64,000 nt of DNA from contig CAWDGB010000010.1 in the NCBI GenBank assembly GCA_963801715.1, positions 1 through 64,000 on the forward strand, in the 5' to 3' direction. Position numbers and translations under genes: made by a program. Below, piece by piece: positions 36,256 through 45,728 of the stretch. Numbering within the stretch: the stretch's first letter is position 1; each line of letters begins with the position of its first letter. Under the pieces are notes generated by a model. The model made no database searches and had not been told where the DNA came from. It was given only the letters and a program-made list of their open reading frames with translations. This stretch comes from CAVVJA01 sp963801715 (GTDB lineage: Bacteria > Actinomycetota > Actinomycetes > Mycobacteriales > Jatrophihabitantaceae).

Positions 36256-37370
36256 GTCGCCGCTCCGTGCTTGGCGTGCAGGGGCAACGCGGCGTGCACC
36301 AGCCAGCCGCTGCCGCCCGGACCGGCCTCGCAATGCCCCCCTAAAGCATCGGCGCGCTCGCGCATGCCGAGCAGTCCGAGACCCGTCCCCGTGGTCGGCG
36401 GACCGGAACTGTCGACCGTCACTTGCACGGCGGACTCGGTGACGGCGAGATACACGGTGCAGGTGGCGTGCGGTGCATGCTTCGCGGCGTTGGTCAGGCT
36501 CTCTTGAACGATCCGGTATGCGGCCAAGCCGACGGTGGCCGGTACCGCGCCGATGTCGCCGTCAACGTGCACGCGAACGTCGACCCCGGCGGTGCGGAAC
36601 TGCTCGACGAGGCCGAAGAGGTCGGTACTGCCTGGCAACGGCTTCATCGGGTCGGTCGGCCCTCGCATCAGACCGACCGCGTGGCGCACCTCGTCGAGAC
36701 TCTCGCGGCCGAGCCGCTCGGCCTCGGCCAACGCCCGCGCCGCCGCATCGGGGTCGTCGGCGAGCGCAAGCCGGGCGGAGGACACGTGCAGCAAGGACAC
36801 GGTGAGGCTGTGCGCGATGACGTCGTGCATCTCGCGGGCGATGCGGTTGCGCTCCTCGGCCTGCGCGCGCTGCGCCAAGCCGGCCTGCGCCTCTCGCAGT
36901 TGCACGAGCAGGTCGCGCTGCCGTCGTCCGAACGTGCAGCCGACGACGGCGAAGACCGTGCCGCCAATCCAGGCGAACCAACCTGGGTCATTTTTGGTAA
37001 AGAGCAACTCACCGAGCAAAAGGAGGACCGACCCAACCCCGAGGACGGCAGTGACGAGCATTGGTGCCGCGAGCGCCGCCCAGGCGACCAACACGATCAG
37101 GGCGAACCAGCCGACATTGGACGGCTCGCCGTTGCACACGACGGCGATCGCCGCACCAGCCCCGGTTGCCGCTGGCAGCATCCAGGTGCGCGACCCGAAG
37201 AACGCGACCGCGCCGAGAACGAGCGCGGCCAGACCGAACACGAGGGCGAGGACGGGCCGGTCGCCAGCGCGCCGGATCACTCCGGCAACGACCAGAAGTG
37301 CGAACACACCGAAGACCGCCCATCTCGCAGCGCGAGGGAGCGGCTCCGGCATGCGCGTCAGGTCGGTCAC
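36252..37370 (-). CDS. Sensor histidine kinase, DesK/NarL-type (HisKA_3)
   Basis: 372 residues: four to five TM helices in the first 145 residues with no large outside loop, then the dimerisation box EERNRIAREMHDVIAHSLTV (phospho-His about residue 180), the N box AYRIVQESLTNAAKHAPHAT and the G box GTGLGLLGMRERADALGGHC. An intramembrane-sensing architecture fits detection of membrane or wall stress, or a drug expelled by the neighbouring ABC transporter. It starts 16 bases after the permease and overlaps the regulator. Confidence 0.92.
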   Translation of the reverse strand: MTDLTRMPEPLPRAARWAVFGVFALLVVAGVIRRAGDRPVLALVFGLAALVLGAVAFFGSRTWMLPAATGAGAAIAVVCNGEPSNVGWFALIVLVAWAALAAPMLVTAVLGVGSVLLLLGELLFTKNDPGWFAWIGGTVFAVVGCTFGRRQRDLLVQLREAQAGLAQRAQAEERNRIAREMHDVIAHSLTVSLLHVSSARLALADDPDAAARALAEAERLGRESLDEVRHAVGLMRGPTDPMKPLPGSTDLFGLVEQFRTAGVDVRVHVDGDIGAVPATVGLAAYRIVQESLTNAAKHAPHATCTVYLAVTESAVQVTVDSSGPPTTGTGLGLLGMRERADALGGHCEAGPGGSGWLVHAALPLHAKHGAAT

Positions 37371-37386
37371 AAGTCAATACCTACAT

Positions 37387-38151
37387 TTACAGGGCCGTGC
37401 GGCGCACCGCGACATATGTCGCCACGACGGCGAGCACCGTGACCGCAATGAGCGCCGGTGTCGCAGTACCGATGGCGAGCCACGGCTCGCGGATCGATTT
37501 GGTTACCCAGGTCAATGGCAGAACGTCAGCGACGTGACGCAGCGCTGAGCCCATCACATGCGGCGGCGGTCCACCGGCGCCGAGCAGGAACGACGGGAAG
37601 AAGAGCATCAAGCCAACTGCCTGGGCCGCACGCGCGCTCGGCAGCAGCGAACCGAGCAGCACACCGATGCTGACGAAGCCGATCGAGCCAAACACGAGTC
37701 CCGCGAGCACCCGTCCGACGTCGTGCACCGGCGGGATGCCGTAGATCGGCGCAGCCACAACGAGAAGGATCACGCCCGCCACGGCGATCGTGGCGAGGCC
37801 AATGACCATCTCGGCCAACGCGAACGACCAGCGCGGGAAGCCCGCGGCCGCGAAGCGGCGTATCACGCCCCGCTCACGATAGGCCGCCAGGTGCACCGGC
37901 AGCATCACCAGGCCGGTCGAGGCGATCACGACCGTGAAGTACGACGCGACGTACCAGTGCGACGGGTTCTGCCCGGCGAACGCCGGATCCGGATCGGTAC
38001 CGAACGCGCCGCCGATGATCAGCATCGTCACGATCGGGAAGACGAGGACGAACGTGAGCACCAGCGGGTCGCGTCGGACCAGCCTGAGTTCGGTGCGGAC
38101 GAGCCGCAGCGCGGTCGAGTCGACGACTTTCGGGGCGGTCATCACGGTCAT
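37387..38151 (-). CDS. ABC-2-type transporter permease
   Basis: 254 residues with six predicted TM helices: TELRLVRRDPLVLTFVLVFPI at the start, FTVVIASTGLVMLPVHLAAY-RERGVIRRFAAAGFPRW (the cytoplasmic coupling loop typical of ABC-2 exporters), then SIGFVSIGVLLGSLLPSARA and FFPSFLLGAGGPPP. The ATG at 38151 shares its A with the stop of the ATPase gene (TGATG). Forms the exporter with the ATPase at 38151-39068. Confidence 0.92.
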   Translation of the reverse strand: MTVMTAPKVVDSTALRLVRTELRLVRRDPLVLTFVLVFPIVTMLIIGGAFGTDPDPAFAGQNPSHWYVASYFTVVIASTGLVMLPVHLAAYRERGVIRRFAAAGFPRWSFALAEMVIGLATIAVAGVILLVVAAPIYGIPPVHDVGRVLAGLVFGSIGFVSIGVLLGSLLPSARAAQAVGLMLFFPSFLLGAGGPPPHVMGSALRHVADVLPLTWVTKSIREPWLAIGTATPALIAVTVLAVVATYVAVRRTAL

Positions 38152-39068
38152 CAGATGGTCACCATCTCTCGGTGATCGGTGCCCTCGAGCAGGTGCAGTA
38201 GGGCAGCTTCCAGGTTGGGCATCTCGACGGCGAGGTCGGGTGGGACCTGTCCGGTGCGGATGAGTTCGGCACTCACGTGGGCGATCGACTGACGGTTGCC
38301 GTGGACGGTGAGCCGGCCGGGCTCGATAACGACGTCACGAACGCCGGGTAGCGCCCGGAAGTTGTTTGGCCCGTTCCAGCTGAACCGAGTGGTAGCCCAT
38401 TTGGCGTTGCGGTCGATGAGGTCGGCGGGTGTGCCCTGGTCGAGGATGCGGCCGTCCCGCATCGCGATCACCCGATCGCACAGTGCCTCTGCCTCCTCGA
38501 GTTCGTGGGTGACGAGCAGGACGGTGGCGCCCTCGTCGCGGAGCCGTGCGACAGCCCGCCACACCCCGCGGCGCGCGGCTGGGTCGAGACCCTGCGTCAG
38601 CTCATCGAGGATCACCAGCTGCGGTCGATTGAGCAGCGCGAGCACGAGGAACAGCCGCTGCCGCTCGCCGCCCGACAGTCCGGCGAAGGCCGAGTTGCGT
38701 CGCGCCGACAGGCCGAAGCGCTCCAGCAGGTCATCCGCGTTGCGTGCACGTTCCGTGGCGAACAATGCAACGGCTTCGTGGACCCGCAGCCGGTCGGGCA
38801 GGGCCGAGTCCTGCAACTGGCTGCCGAGCATCGGGCGCAATCGCTCGGCGTCGCGCGTCGGGTCGCAACCCAGCACGCGCAGGACGCCAGAGTCCGGTCG
38901 GCGCAGTCCTTGGATGCATTCGACGGTCGTCGTCTTGCCGGCACCGTTGGCACCGATCAGCCCGACGATCTCGCCGGCACGCACATCAAGATCGAGGGAA
39001 TCGACAACGACCCGCTCGCCGTAGGACTTGCTGAGCCCGCGGACGTTGACGATCTCAGAGGTTGTCAT
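38151..39068 (-). CDS. ABC exporter ATP-binding protein
   Basis: 305 residues. Walker A GANGAGKT at 39-46, Q loop GSQLQDSALPDRLRVHE, signature LSGGERQRLFLVLALL, Walker B LVILDELTQGLDPAARRG, H loop LLVTHELEEAEALC. A DrrA/CcmA-type ATPase with a C-terminal extension. ATG 39068 (MTTSEIVNVR) is preferred; the frame extends far upstream without family similarity. First gene of the four-gene operon ATPase-permease-kinase-regulator. Confidence 0.93.
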   Translation of the reverse strand: MTTSEIVNVRGLSKSYGERVVVDSLDLDVRAGEIVGLIGANGAGKTTTVECIQGLRRPDSGVLRVLGCDPTRDAERLRPMLGSQLQDSALPDRLRVHEAVALFATERARNADDLLERFGLSARRNSAFAGLSGGERQRLFLVLALLNRPQLVILDELTQGLDPAARRGVWRAVARLRDEGATVLLVTHELEEAEALCDRVIAMRDGRILDQGTPADLIDRNAKWATTRFSWNGPNNFRALPGVRDVVIEPGRLTVHGNRQSIAHVSAELIRTGQVPPDLAVEMPNLEAALLHLLEGTDHREMVTI

Positions 39069-39230
39069 ACCTCGATCATTCGCAGGACAACCCGCTGCCG
39101 CATCGGACCGCGGATAGATTCCGTCCTCTACCCGGAGTGGGTCACGGCCCATCATTTGTGCACCGCCGGCGCGATGCGACGGCGTGGACGTGATCTTCGA
39201 CGGGCGCGGTGCCCCGGTACCATCGCTGGC

Positions 39231-39437
39231 GTGACCGCAGCCCGCGACAAGCTTCGTCGCCTGGTTGACGAGCTGCCGGAGGAGCAGGTGCCGGCGGCGC
39301 TGGCCGAGGTGCAGCGGCTCGCCGAACGAGGCGGAGCGTCGGCGTGGCCGCCAGCATGGTTCGGTGCCGTCACCTCGGGACGGTTGGACACGGCGGCGAG
39401 GGTGGACGAGCTGCTGGCCGCGGGTTTCGGCCGCTGA
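39231..39437 (+). CDS. Probable antitoxin of a PIN-domain toxin pair
   Basis: A 68-residue protein, TAARDKLRRLVDELPEEQVP then AALAEVQRLAERGG, with a helical, acidic N-terminal half and a C-terminal AARVDELLAAGFGR tail that could wrap the toxin. No ribbon or AbrB motif is evident. It stands three bases upstream of a PIN toxin gene, the usual order of VapBC modules. Start GTG 39231. The 160 bases upstream hold the shared promoter with the divergent ABC operon. Confidence 0.7.
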   Translation: MTAARDKLRRLVDELPEEQVPAALAEVQRLAERGGASAWPPAWFGAVTSGRLDTAARVDELLAAGFGR

Positions 39438-39440
39438 GCC

Positions 39441-39863
39441 GTGATCGTCTGTGACACGGGGCCGCTTGTCGCCGCAGCCATCGAAGACGACGCCCGTCAC
39501 CGCGCCTGTGTTGACCTGTTCACCGGGTTGCACCGAGCCGGTCGAGCCCTTCTGGTGCCGGGCACAGTCGCCGCCGAGGTCGGGTACGTATTGGCCCGGG
39601 AGGGTGGCTCACGGGTCGAGGCGCAGTTTCTGACCTCGTTGGCGGACGGAACGCTGCAACCGGTCGACCTCACCCGCGATGATTACCGCCGCGCGGGGGA
39701 GTTGGTTCTGGTCTACGAGAACTTGCCGCTGGGAACCACTGAGGCGACGGTCATCGCGGTTTGCGAGCGACTCAGACTGACGGAGGTAGCCAGCCTCGAC
39801 CGCGACCACTTCAGCGTCATCCGTCCCCGGCACGTCGAACGGCTAAGGCTGCTCCCCGATTAG
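39441..39863 (+). CDS. PIN-domain ribonuclease toxin, VapC-like
   Basis: 140 residues: IVCDTGPLVAAAIEDDARHR (first acidic residue Asp5), VPGTVAAEVGYVLARE (Glu), and LASLDRDHF-type ending (VASLDRDHFSVIRPRHVERL). At the third acidic position, usually D in VDAS, this protein has LGTTEATVIAVCERL, so Glu replaces Asp. It should cleave RNA when freed from the antitoxin. Start GTG 39441. Confidence 0.85.
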   Translation: MIVCDTGPLVAAAIEDDARHRACVDLFTGLHRAGRALLVPGTVAAEVGYVLAREGGSRVEAQFLTSLADGTLQPVDLTRDDYRRAGELVLVYENLPLGTTEATVIAVCERLRLTEVASLDRDHFSVIRPRHVERLRLLPD

Positions 39864-39905
39864 GACGTGTCCTGCGCCGGGCCGCGCGCCGTTAGCGCCG
39901 GCGGA

Positions 39906-40511
39906 TCAAGGCCGCCATATGCGCTGCACTAGGTCCTGCCAGCTTTGCGCGATCCGTTCGGCGGTCTGGGGGGCGGCGTCGGTGAGGTCAGACGCAGACA
40001 GGTACAGCAGCAGGGGGCCGTCCAGAGCGGCGGTCAGCTGGACGGCCAGCATGTCGAGGTTGACATCGACAAGGTCCATTTGCCCGAGCAGCATCCGGAT
40101 ATGGATCTGCGACATGGGAGTTTGTGATCCGGCTCGGATGGGCTCCAAGGCGGCGCGGGCGATCTCGCAGTGCGTGATCAGGAAGCCGATGCGGGCCCGA
40201 CCGTAGGCGATCAGGCGGTCCAGCGGCAGCGCGCCCGGGCCGAGCGGAGGGGGGCCGGTCAGGACCTCCTGCTGGAAGGCTCGCTCGTCGTCGTCGAGGA
40301 GCGCAGCGAAGATCCCGGCGCGGGTGCCGAACCTGCGGAACACCGTTCCCTTGCCCAGGCATGCGCGCTCGGCCAGTCCGTCCATGGTGAGCCTGTCCGG
40401 TCCTTGCTCGGCAAGCATTGCGCGGGCCGTGGCCAGCAGGTGGCGGCGGTTGCGCGCGGCATCGGCGCGCTCGGCGGGCGGTACTCCCAACGACAACACG
40501 GGCTGACCCAC
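39906..40511 (-). CDS. TetR-family repressor
   Basis: 201 residues: RNRRHLLATARAMLAEQGPD-RLTMDGLAERACLGKGTVFR-RFGTRAGIFAALL is a complete TetR HTH. The C-terminal part (FQQEVLTGPPPLGPGALPLD ... LTAALDGPLLLYL) is the ligand domain. It is divergent from the FMN-reductase gene, with an inverted repeat between, so it probably represses that gene and itself. Confidence 0.9.
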   Translation of the reverse strand: MGQPVLSLGVPPAERADAARNRRHLLATARAMLAEQGPDRLTMDGLAERACLGKGTVFRRFGTRAGIFAALLDDDERAFQQEVLTGPPPLGPGALPLDRLIAYGRARIGFLITHCEIARAALEPIRAGSQTPMSQIHIRMLLGQMDLVDVNLDMLAVQLTAALDGPLLLYLSASDLTDAAPQTAERIAQSWQDLVQRIWRP

Positions 40512-40535
40512 TGGATTACCCTACGGCCGGAATAC

Positions 40536-40557
40536 TAAACGGGGTGAAGTCCGTTTA
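40536..40557. promoter_or_regulatory. TetR operator candidate
   Basis: TAAACGG-n8-CCGTTTA is a perfect inverted repeat with 7-base arms, 25 bases upstream of the TetR start and 40 bases upstream of the reductase start. Position, symmetry and spacing fit a TetR operator acting in both directions. Confidence 0.65.
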
Positions 40558-40596
40558 TGCTCGGACAGGCAACCACGCAGCGCAGGAGGAACTCCC

Positions 40597-41172
40597 ATGA
40601 CCCGGATCGGCATCATTCTCGGCAGCACCCGGCCCAACCGCAATGGCGAGCAGGTCGCCAAGTGGGTGTACGACATCGCCTCACGCCGCAGCGATGCGGA
40701 GTTCGAGCTCGTCGACCTGCGCGACTACCCGCTACCGCACCTGGACGAGCCACTGCCGCCCTCGATGGGCCAATATCAGAATGACCACACCAAGCAGTGG
40801 GCCGACAAGATCGCTTCCTTCGACGGATTCGTCATCGTCACCCCCGAGTACAACCACAGCACCTCCGGAGTGCTGAAGAACGCCATCGACTACCTGTACG
40901 CCGAGTGGAACAACAAGGGCGTCGGCTTCGTCTCTTACGGCGCTGTCGGCGGCGCCCGAGCGGCCGAGCACCTGCGCCTGATCGCTGGCGAGCTGCAGAT
41001 GGCCGACGTGCGCCAGCAGGTCGCACTGTCGTTGCTCACCGACTTCGAGAACTTCAGCCTGTTCAAGCCCAGCGCCTACCACGTCGCCGCGCTGGACACC
41101 CTGCTGGACCAGGTCGTCGCGTGGAGCACCGCGCTGGCGCCGCTGCGCGAGCTCGCGATGGCTGCAGCATAG
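40597..41172 (+). CDS. NADPH-dependent FMN reductase (NAD(P)H:quinone/azo-reductase fold)
   Basis: 191 residues with the flavodoxin-like fold: TRIGIILGSTRPNRNGEQVA (FMN phosphate loop), the GFVIVTPEYNHSTSGVLKNA-IDYLY motif that binds the flavin ring, and FVSYGAVGGARAAEHLRLI. Reduces quinones, nitro- or azo-compounds or supplies FMNH2. ATG 40597 follows GGAGGA. Under likely TetR control, it may be part of an electrophile response. Confidence 0.93.
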   Translation: MTRIGIILGSTRPNRNGEQVAKWVYDIASRRSDAEFELVDLRDYPLPHLDEPLPPSMGQYQNDHTKQWADKIASFDGFVIVTPEYNHSTSGVLKNAIDYLYAEWNNKGVGFVSYGAVGGARAAEHLRLIAGELQMADVRQQVALSLLTDFENFSLFKPSAYHVAALDTLLDQVVAWSTALAPLRELAMAAA

Positions 41173-41223
41173 GAATCCCCGTCACGCGCCGGCTCTTGCC
41201 GACTGGCGAAAGCGTGGGCTGGG

Positions 41224-41709
41224 TTACGTCCGGCCGAGTCGATCGACGGGTATCGGACCTCGGCTACGCGATGTCCGGATGACGAATGTACTGCGGGCGT
41301 CACGCACCGGTCCGATGGCCAGAACCCGGTCCAGGAGCAATTGCTCGTACGCGGCGAGGTCGGGCACGACGGCTTCGAGGAGGAAGTCCGCCTCGCCCGA
41401 GATCACGTGGCATTCGACGATCGCTGGAATCTCCGCTAGCGAGTCCTCGATGAGACGCGAGGTCTCTCGCGAGTGCTGATCGACTCGCAGCGCGATGAAG
41501 ACGGTGAGGCCCTGCCCGAGGGCGTCACGATCCACCTCGGCGCGGTAGCTCGCGATCACCCCGGCGGCTTCGAGCGCTTTGGTGCGCCGCAGGCAAGCGG
41601 ACGGAGACAGCGATACCGCTTCGGCGAGATCGACGTTGGCGATGCGCCCGTCCTGCTGCAGCCGGGCCACGATGGCACGATCGACCGCATCAAAGGAGAT
41701 ATCCGGCAT
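41224..41709 (-). CDS. Lrp/AsnC-family regulator
   Basis: 161 residues from ATG 41709: HTH DAVDRAIVARLQQDGRIANV-DLAEAVSLSPSACLRRTKAL and a RAM ligand domain with LTVFIALRVDQHSRETSRLI and VISGEADFLLEAVVPDLAAY. Such regulators sense amino acids. It is divergent from an APC amino-acid permease starting at 41815, its likely target. The longer frame to 41811 adds residues unlike the family. Confidence 0.9.
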   Translation of the reverse strand: MPDISFDAVDRAIVARLQQDGRIANVDLAEAVSLSPSACLRRTKALEAAGVIASYRAEVDRDALGQGLTVFIALRVDQHSRETSRLIEDSLAEIPAIVECHVISGEADFLLEAVVPDLAAYEQLLLDRVLAIGPVRDARSTFVIRTSRSRGPIPVDRLGRT

Positions 41710-41814
41710 AGCGCTTAGGATATCAGCGGTTTCATCGCATGATATTGCATAGCTCAGCTGCTTTCTGCACGAATTTGCAATCGCGTGCGGCGCCAATTGA
41801 GGCATGCTCACGGC

Positions 41815-43050
41815 ATGACCACGAGCCGCGCAGCCGCTCTCTACATCGGCGCTCTACTCGGTCCGAGCGTGCTCATCGTGCCGGGGCTCGCCGCCGCCAT
41901 CGCAGGCCCCGCTTCCATCGTTGACTGGGTCGCCCTGCTGGTGCTGTCAGGCCTACTGGCGTGGGTATTCACCGCGCTCGGGCGCAGCGTGCGCGATGGC
42001 GGCGGGGTCGCCGCGTACGCCCGGGCCGGGCTCGGCGATCGTGCTGGCGCGACGGTCGGGTGGTGTTTTCTCGCCGGCGTCGTGGTCGGTGCGCCAGTCG
42101 TATGTCAGGCCGGCGCCAACTACTTGGCCGAACTGTTCGAGTTAGGACGCGGCGCCGGAAGTGCGCTCGCCGCCGTCCTCCTGTTAGCCGTGCTCGCGGT
42201 GACGCTCGCCGGCGCCCGGGCGTCGAGTACGGCGCAGCTCGGCCTGGTCGTCGTGCTCATCGCGCTCGTGGCGGTAGCGGTCGTCGGCGGAGCCGGCCAC
42301 CTGCGGCTGCACAACTGGACGCCGTTCGCGCCGCAGGGCCCTGCGTCGGTCGGGCCCGCCGCGACGGTGTTGATGCTGTCCTTTGTCGGATGGGAAGCGA
42401 TCGCACCCATGACCAGCAGACTCCGCGATCCCGACCGCCAGCTCCCGCGCGTAATACTCATCGCGTTCGTCGTCACGTCGGCCGTGTATGTCGCGTTGGC
42501 CGTCATGACGATCGGCGTCCTTGGACCCGCCGCCGACGGCGCTGCCCCGCTGGCCGATCTGCTGCGGGTCGCGATCGGACCGGCCGGAGCGGTCGTCGCC
42601 GCAGTGGTCGCGGTCGCGCTGGTCCTCACGGCCGTCAACGCCTACCTAACCGGCGCGGCCGCGCTCGCCGAACAGCTGCTGCCCAACAGCCGGCCGAAGA
42701 TCCTTCAGCTCGCGGTCGCCGTGTCCGGGATGGCCATCCTCGCTGCGATCGGCGCAGGCTGGGTTTCGCTCACGCAGCTGGTCGCGGTACCGACCGCCTT
42801 CTTCCTCACCGTGTATTTGTTCTGCACGGCATCGGCCACGCGCATTCTGCGCGGCCCGGTTCGCGTGGCCGGCGGCGCGGCGTGCGCCGTCACGGTCGTC
42901 ATCCTCGGATTCAGCGGACCCGCACTCGTTATCGTCGCAGCCGTCGTCGCTGTCGCCGCGCTCACCGCGAGACGCTCGGCCGAACGGGCGCGCCGCGCCA
43001 AGCCGGCCGACCTGCGCTCCCCGGCAACCACCGCAGCGAATGACCGCTGC
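41815..43050 (+). CDS. APC-family amino-acid permease
   Basis: Starts MTTSRAAALYIGALLGPSVL and has 11-12 TM helices, with the YjeH-like features PGLAAAIAGPASIVDWVALL, ALGRSVRDGGGVAAYARAGL-GDRAG, FVGWEAIAPMTSRLRDPDRQ-LPR and NAYLTGAAALAEQLLP. It should import or export amino acids. The frame lacks a stop near the expected end and runs on into the opposite methyltransferase; a TGA at 43041-43043 in another frame suggests a last frameshift, so the 3' end is approximate. Controlled, probably, by the divergent Lrp protein. Confidence 0.87.
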
Positions 43051-43059
43051 TCGCCCAGG

Positions 43060-43861
43060 TCACGCGAACGTCTGGTCGCCGGAGATGGCTCGACCGCGCA
43101 CCGCCCACGCTCTCGCGATCAACCTGATCGAACCGTCTTGCTCGATCGGCAGCATCGAACGGATCTGCTCCCGCAGTGTGGCCCGGCGTCCCTCGTCCAG
43201 CGACATGGCGTAGCCCGGCGCCGGGGCTTGCCCACCAAGGAACGGACTCCAGTAGTCGTCGAAGTCTCGGAAAGATCGTGGGTACATCGATCGCGCATGA
43301 CGAGATCTCGGTCAGACCGGCCTCGCGCCACGTCGCTTCCAGGCGTTCAGGGCGGCAGATCGGGAACCGCACTCCCTCGTCGAGTTCGGCCGCTGCTGGG
43401 TCCAGCGCGACGGCGGCGTCCCAGAAGTACCGCATCAACTGCATCCGGTCGGCGTAGTCCCAGACGTACGCGGCGACGAGGCCTGATTCGGCCGCCTCGC
43501 GCATCGCCTGCACAGCTGCGGCCGGATCCGGAACGAAGTTGAGCACCAGCCCGGACACCACGGCATCGAATGGCCCGTCGGGCAGGTGCGTCGCGTCGGT
43601 GACCTCGAACCGGGCGCGCCGGTCGTCGACATGCGCCGCTGCCCACGCGACGTATCCCTCTGACGGATCGATACCCACGACCTCAGCCGGCTCGCAGTCC
43701 AGGAGAATCGCGGCACTCAGCGCGCCGGTGCCGCATCCGATGTCGAGCCACCGCCCACCCGGCCCCACGCCGAGTCCAGCGAGGAACTCGGCGGCAACGG
43801 CCCGACTCCACCGGCCAACGTACGGCTCATACGCATCGCCGCTGGCCCACACCGCGCGCAC
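43060..43861 (-). CDS. Class I SAM-dependent methyltransferase, one frameshift
   Basis: From GTG 43861: ASGDAYEPYVGRWSRAVAAE-FLAGL, the SAM motif GRWLDIGCGTGALSAAI, VVGIDPSEGYVAWA, DATHLPDGPFDAVVSGLVLN-FVPDP. After the shift at GG 43269-43270 it continues RDFDDYWSPFLGGQAPAPGY and ends RAISGDQTFA at 43060. Merged length is about 266 residues. A ubiE/COQ5-like methyltransferase of unknown substrate, convergent with the permease. Confidence 0.85.
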
Positions 43862-43957
43862 TCTGCCTACCTTGCCAGCTGATTGGATGTCGGTGCGTGA
43901 CGCGCGGTCGGGCAGAGAGGTCCCGTGACTCGATGCCACTCGTGTCCAGTGTCGGGT

Positions 43958-44170
43958 TCAGGCTCGAGCCCGCTCAACACGTGGGCAGTCAGCATCGACC
44001 TGATCGACCCGATTGACCGCCGGCTCAAAGTCGGCGTGCTGTATCCGTTGCGGCCCCGCGAAACGCAAGAGCCCACCCAGCCCGCTGAAGCGGTCCTCCA
44101 CCACCACGACTTTTCCGCCGCAGCCAGTGCAGGGTTGCGTGCGAACCCGCCAGCTGGAGGTCCCCGCCAT
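43958..44170 (-). CDS. Possible small Cys-containing protein
   Basis: 70 residues: AGTSSWRVRTQPCTGCGGKV, VVVEDRFSGLGGLLRFAGPQ-RIQHADFEPAVNRVDQVDAD-C. The CTGCGG motif looks like one half of a zinc ribbon, but only one Cys follows. No clear ribosome site precedes ATG 44170. If it is not a gene, the interval 43862-44305 (444 bases) is non-coding and I see nothing else in it. Confidence 0.35.
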   Translation of the reverse strand: MAGTSSWRVRTQPCTGCGGKVVVVEDRFSGLGGLLRFAGPQRIQHADFEPAVNRVDQVDADCPRVERARA

Positions 44171-44305
44171 GCGGCCACGCTACCCGCATCAAGGGTGGTG
44201 CGCCGATCAGCCCGATCACGCGTGGCCCGTATTCGGCGGCCGATCACCGATGAGCGCATGCGCCGTCCCGCGCCGTCAGGGTCTCGTCACCCGTAGGCTG
44301 AGGCG

Positions 44306-45670
44306 GTGTCCGACCGGTTGATCTTTCAGCTTGGCACCAACAACTGGCAGCGTGATGGCGAGTTCGCTCCTGGCTCGGGCATCCTGCACGAGGCTCATCA
44401 CCATGCGTACAACGCGTTGCCTGGCGTTCGGTGCTATTCCATGTATCCGTCCCGGCGGCAGCGCTACCGGGATGAGGACGTCCGGGTCTTCCCGCTCGAT
44501 CACGACATTCCGATATGCGAGTCAGTATCGCCGGTCAGCAGCTACCGCTGGCACGCGATGAGCGAGGCCGAGGTCGCCGCCTACCGGCAGCGGCTGACGG
44601 ACGCGGTGGCCGACTGGATGGAGGAGGTCGAGGCGCGCACCGGCGACGAATTCGCGTTAGCGATCGCGCATCACGCGTTCATGAACACGGTCGTGCTGCG
44701 TGATGTAATCCGGCGCCGGGTCGCCGCGGGCCGGACCCGCATGCCGCTGCTGTGTTTCGCGCACGGCACGGAGCTCAAGATGTTCGACAACGAGCGGCGT
44801 GGAGATCAACCGGAGGAGTTCCCGCTACGGTTCTGGCCGTTCATGCAGCGGGAGAAGATCTTCGATTACGCCGATGCGGAACATGGCGTCGACATCGCCG
44901 CGGCCATCTCGCTCGAGCAGGTGAATGCGCTGCTCGACGTGTTCGATGAGTTCCCTCGGGAGCGGGTCGTGCTGTCTCCCAACGGCTATAACCAGGATGT
45001 GTTCGGGCCGCTGCCCGACGGCACGGACCGCGCGGCGATACTGGCCCGATTTTTCACTCAGCCGCTCGACGGCAGCGACCAAGCGCCCGAATCGGTCGCG
45101 CCGCCGGAGGGGTTCGACGCCGTCGTCGCGTTCTGCGGCAAGTTCGCCGATTGGAAGCGGCTGGACGCGCTGCTACGCGCGGCGGCGATCTACGAGCAGC
45201 ACGAGTGCCGCATCCTCACCCTCGTCATCGGTTCTGGGCCACCGCAGGCGCAACGCGCGATGCATGAACTGTCCACGGAACTGGGGTTGCGCCGGACCTA
45301 CTTCCTCGGGCCACGGCCGCAGGACGAGCTGGCCTTGCTGTTCGGGTCCGCCGACGTCGGCTGCTTCCCGTCTTATCGCGAACCATTCGGACTGGTCTTT
45401 GTCGAATGCATGGCCTGCGGCACCCCAGTGATCGGCGCCGACTCGGGCGGCCCACGCGACTTCGTCACCTCGGAGGTCGGCACGCTCGTTCCGGAGACCG
45501 ACGACCGGATGGCGTTCGCAACTTCGCTGGCCGCCGCGGTCGATCAAGCCCTGCGCGCGGACTGGAAGCGCACGCGCGGGCCTGCCGCGGCGCAATACGC
45601 ACGGGACCGATTCAGCGTGACCGGTCAGGTCTCGCATCTGCTCGCCGAGGTAGACCGACTGACCAGCTAG
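44306..45670 (+). CDS. Glycosyltransferase family 4 (GT-B fold)
   Basis: 454 residues. The N-terminal half opens RLIFQLGTNNWQRDGEFAPG-SGILHEAHHHAYNALPGV and includes LLCFAHGTELKMFDNERRGD. The C-terminal nucleotide-sugar domain has VVAFCGKFADWKRLDALLRA, VIGSGPPQAQRAMHEL, GPRPQDELALLFGSADVGCF-PSYREPFGLVFVECMACGTPV (the EX7E motif). Transfers a sugar, substrate unknown. GTG 44306. It stands alone, so its polymer is not indicated. Confidence 0.9.
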   Translation: MSDRLIFQLGTNNWQRDGEFAPGSGILHEAHHHAYNALPGVRCYSMYPSRRQRYRDEDVRVFPLDHDIPICESVSPVSSYRWHAMSEAEVAAYRQRLTDAVADWMEEVEARTGDEFALAIAHHAFMNTVVLRDVIRRRVAAGRTRMPLLCFAHGTELKMFDNERRGDQPEEFPLRFWPFMQREKIFDYADAEHGVDIAAAISLEQVNALLDVFDEFPRERVVLSPNGYNQDVFGPLPDGTDRAAILARFFTQPLDGSDQAPESVAPPEGFDAVVAFCGKFADWKRLDALLRAAAIYEQHECRILTLVIGSGPPQAQRAMHELSTELGLRRTYFLGPRPQDELALLFGSADVGCFPSYREPFGLVFVECMACGTPVIGADSGGPRDFVTSEVGTLVPETDDRMAFATSLAAAVDQALRADWKRTRGPAAAQYARDRFSVTGQVSHLLAEVDRLTS

Positions 45671-45728
45671 CCGGGTCCATGCCTCACGCCTGACAGCCTC
45701 CTTTCGCAGGTTCGTCTTGCGCCAGACG

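Noticed and set aside
36535..37548. Two long plus-strand frames over the histidine kinase
   Set aside because: Antisense shadows; the kinase motifs are intact on the minus strand.
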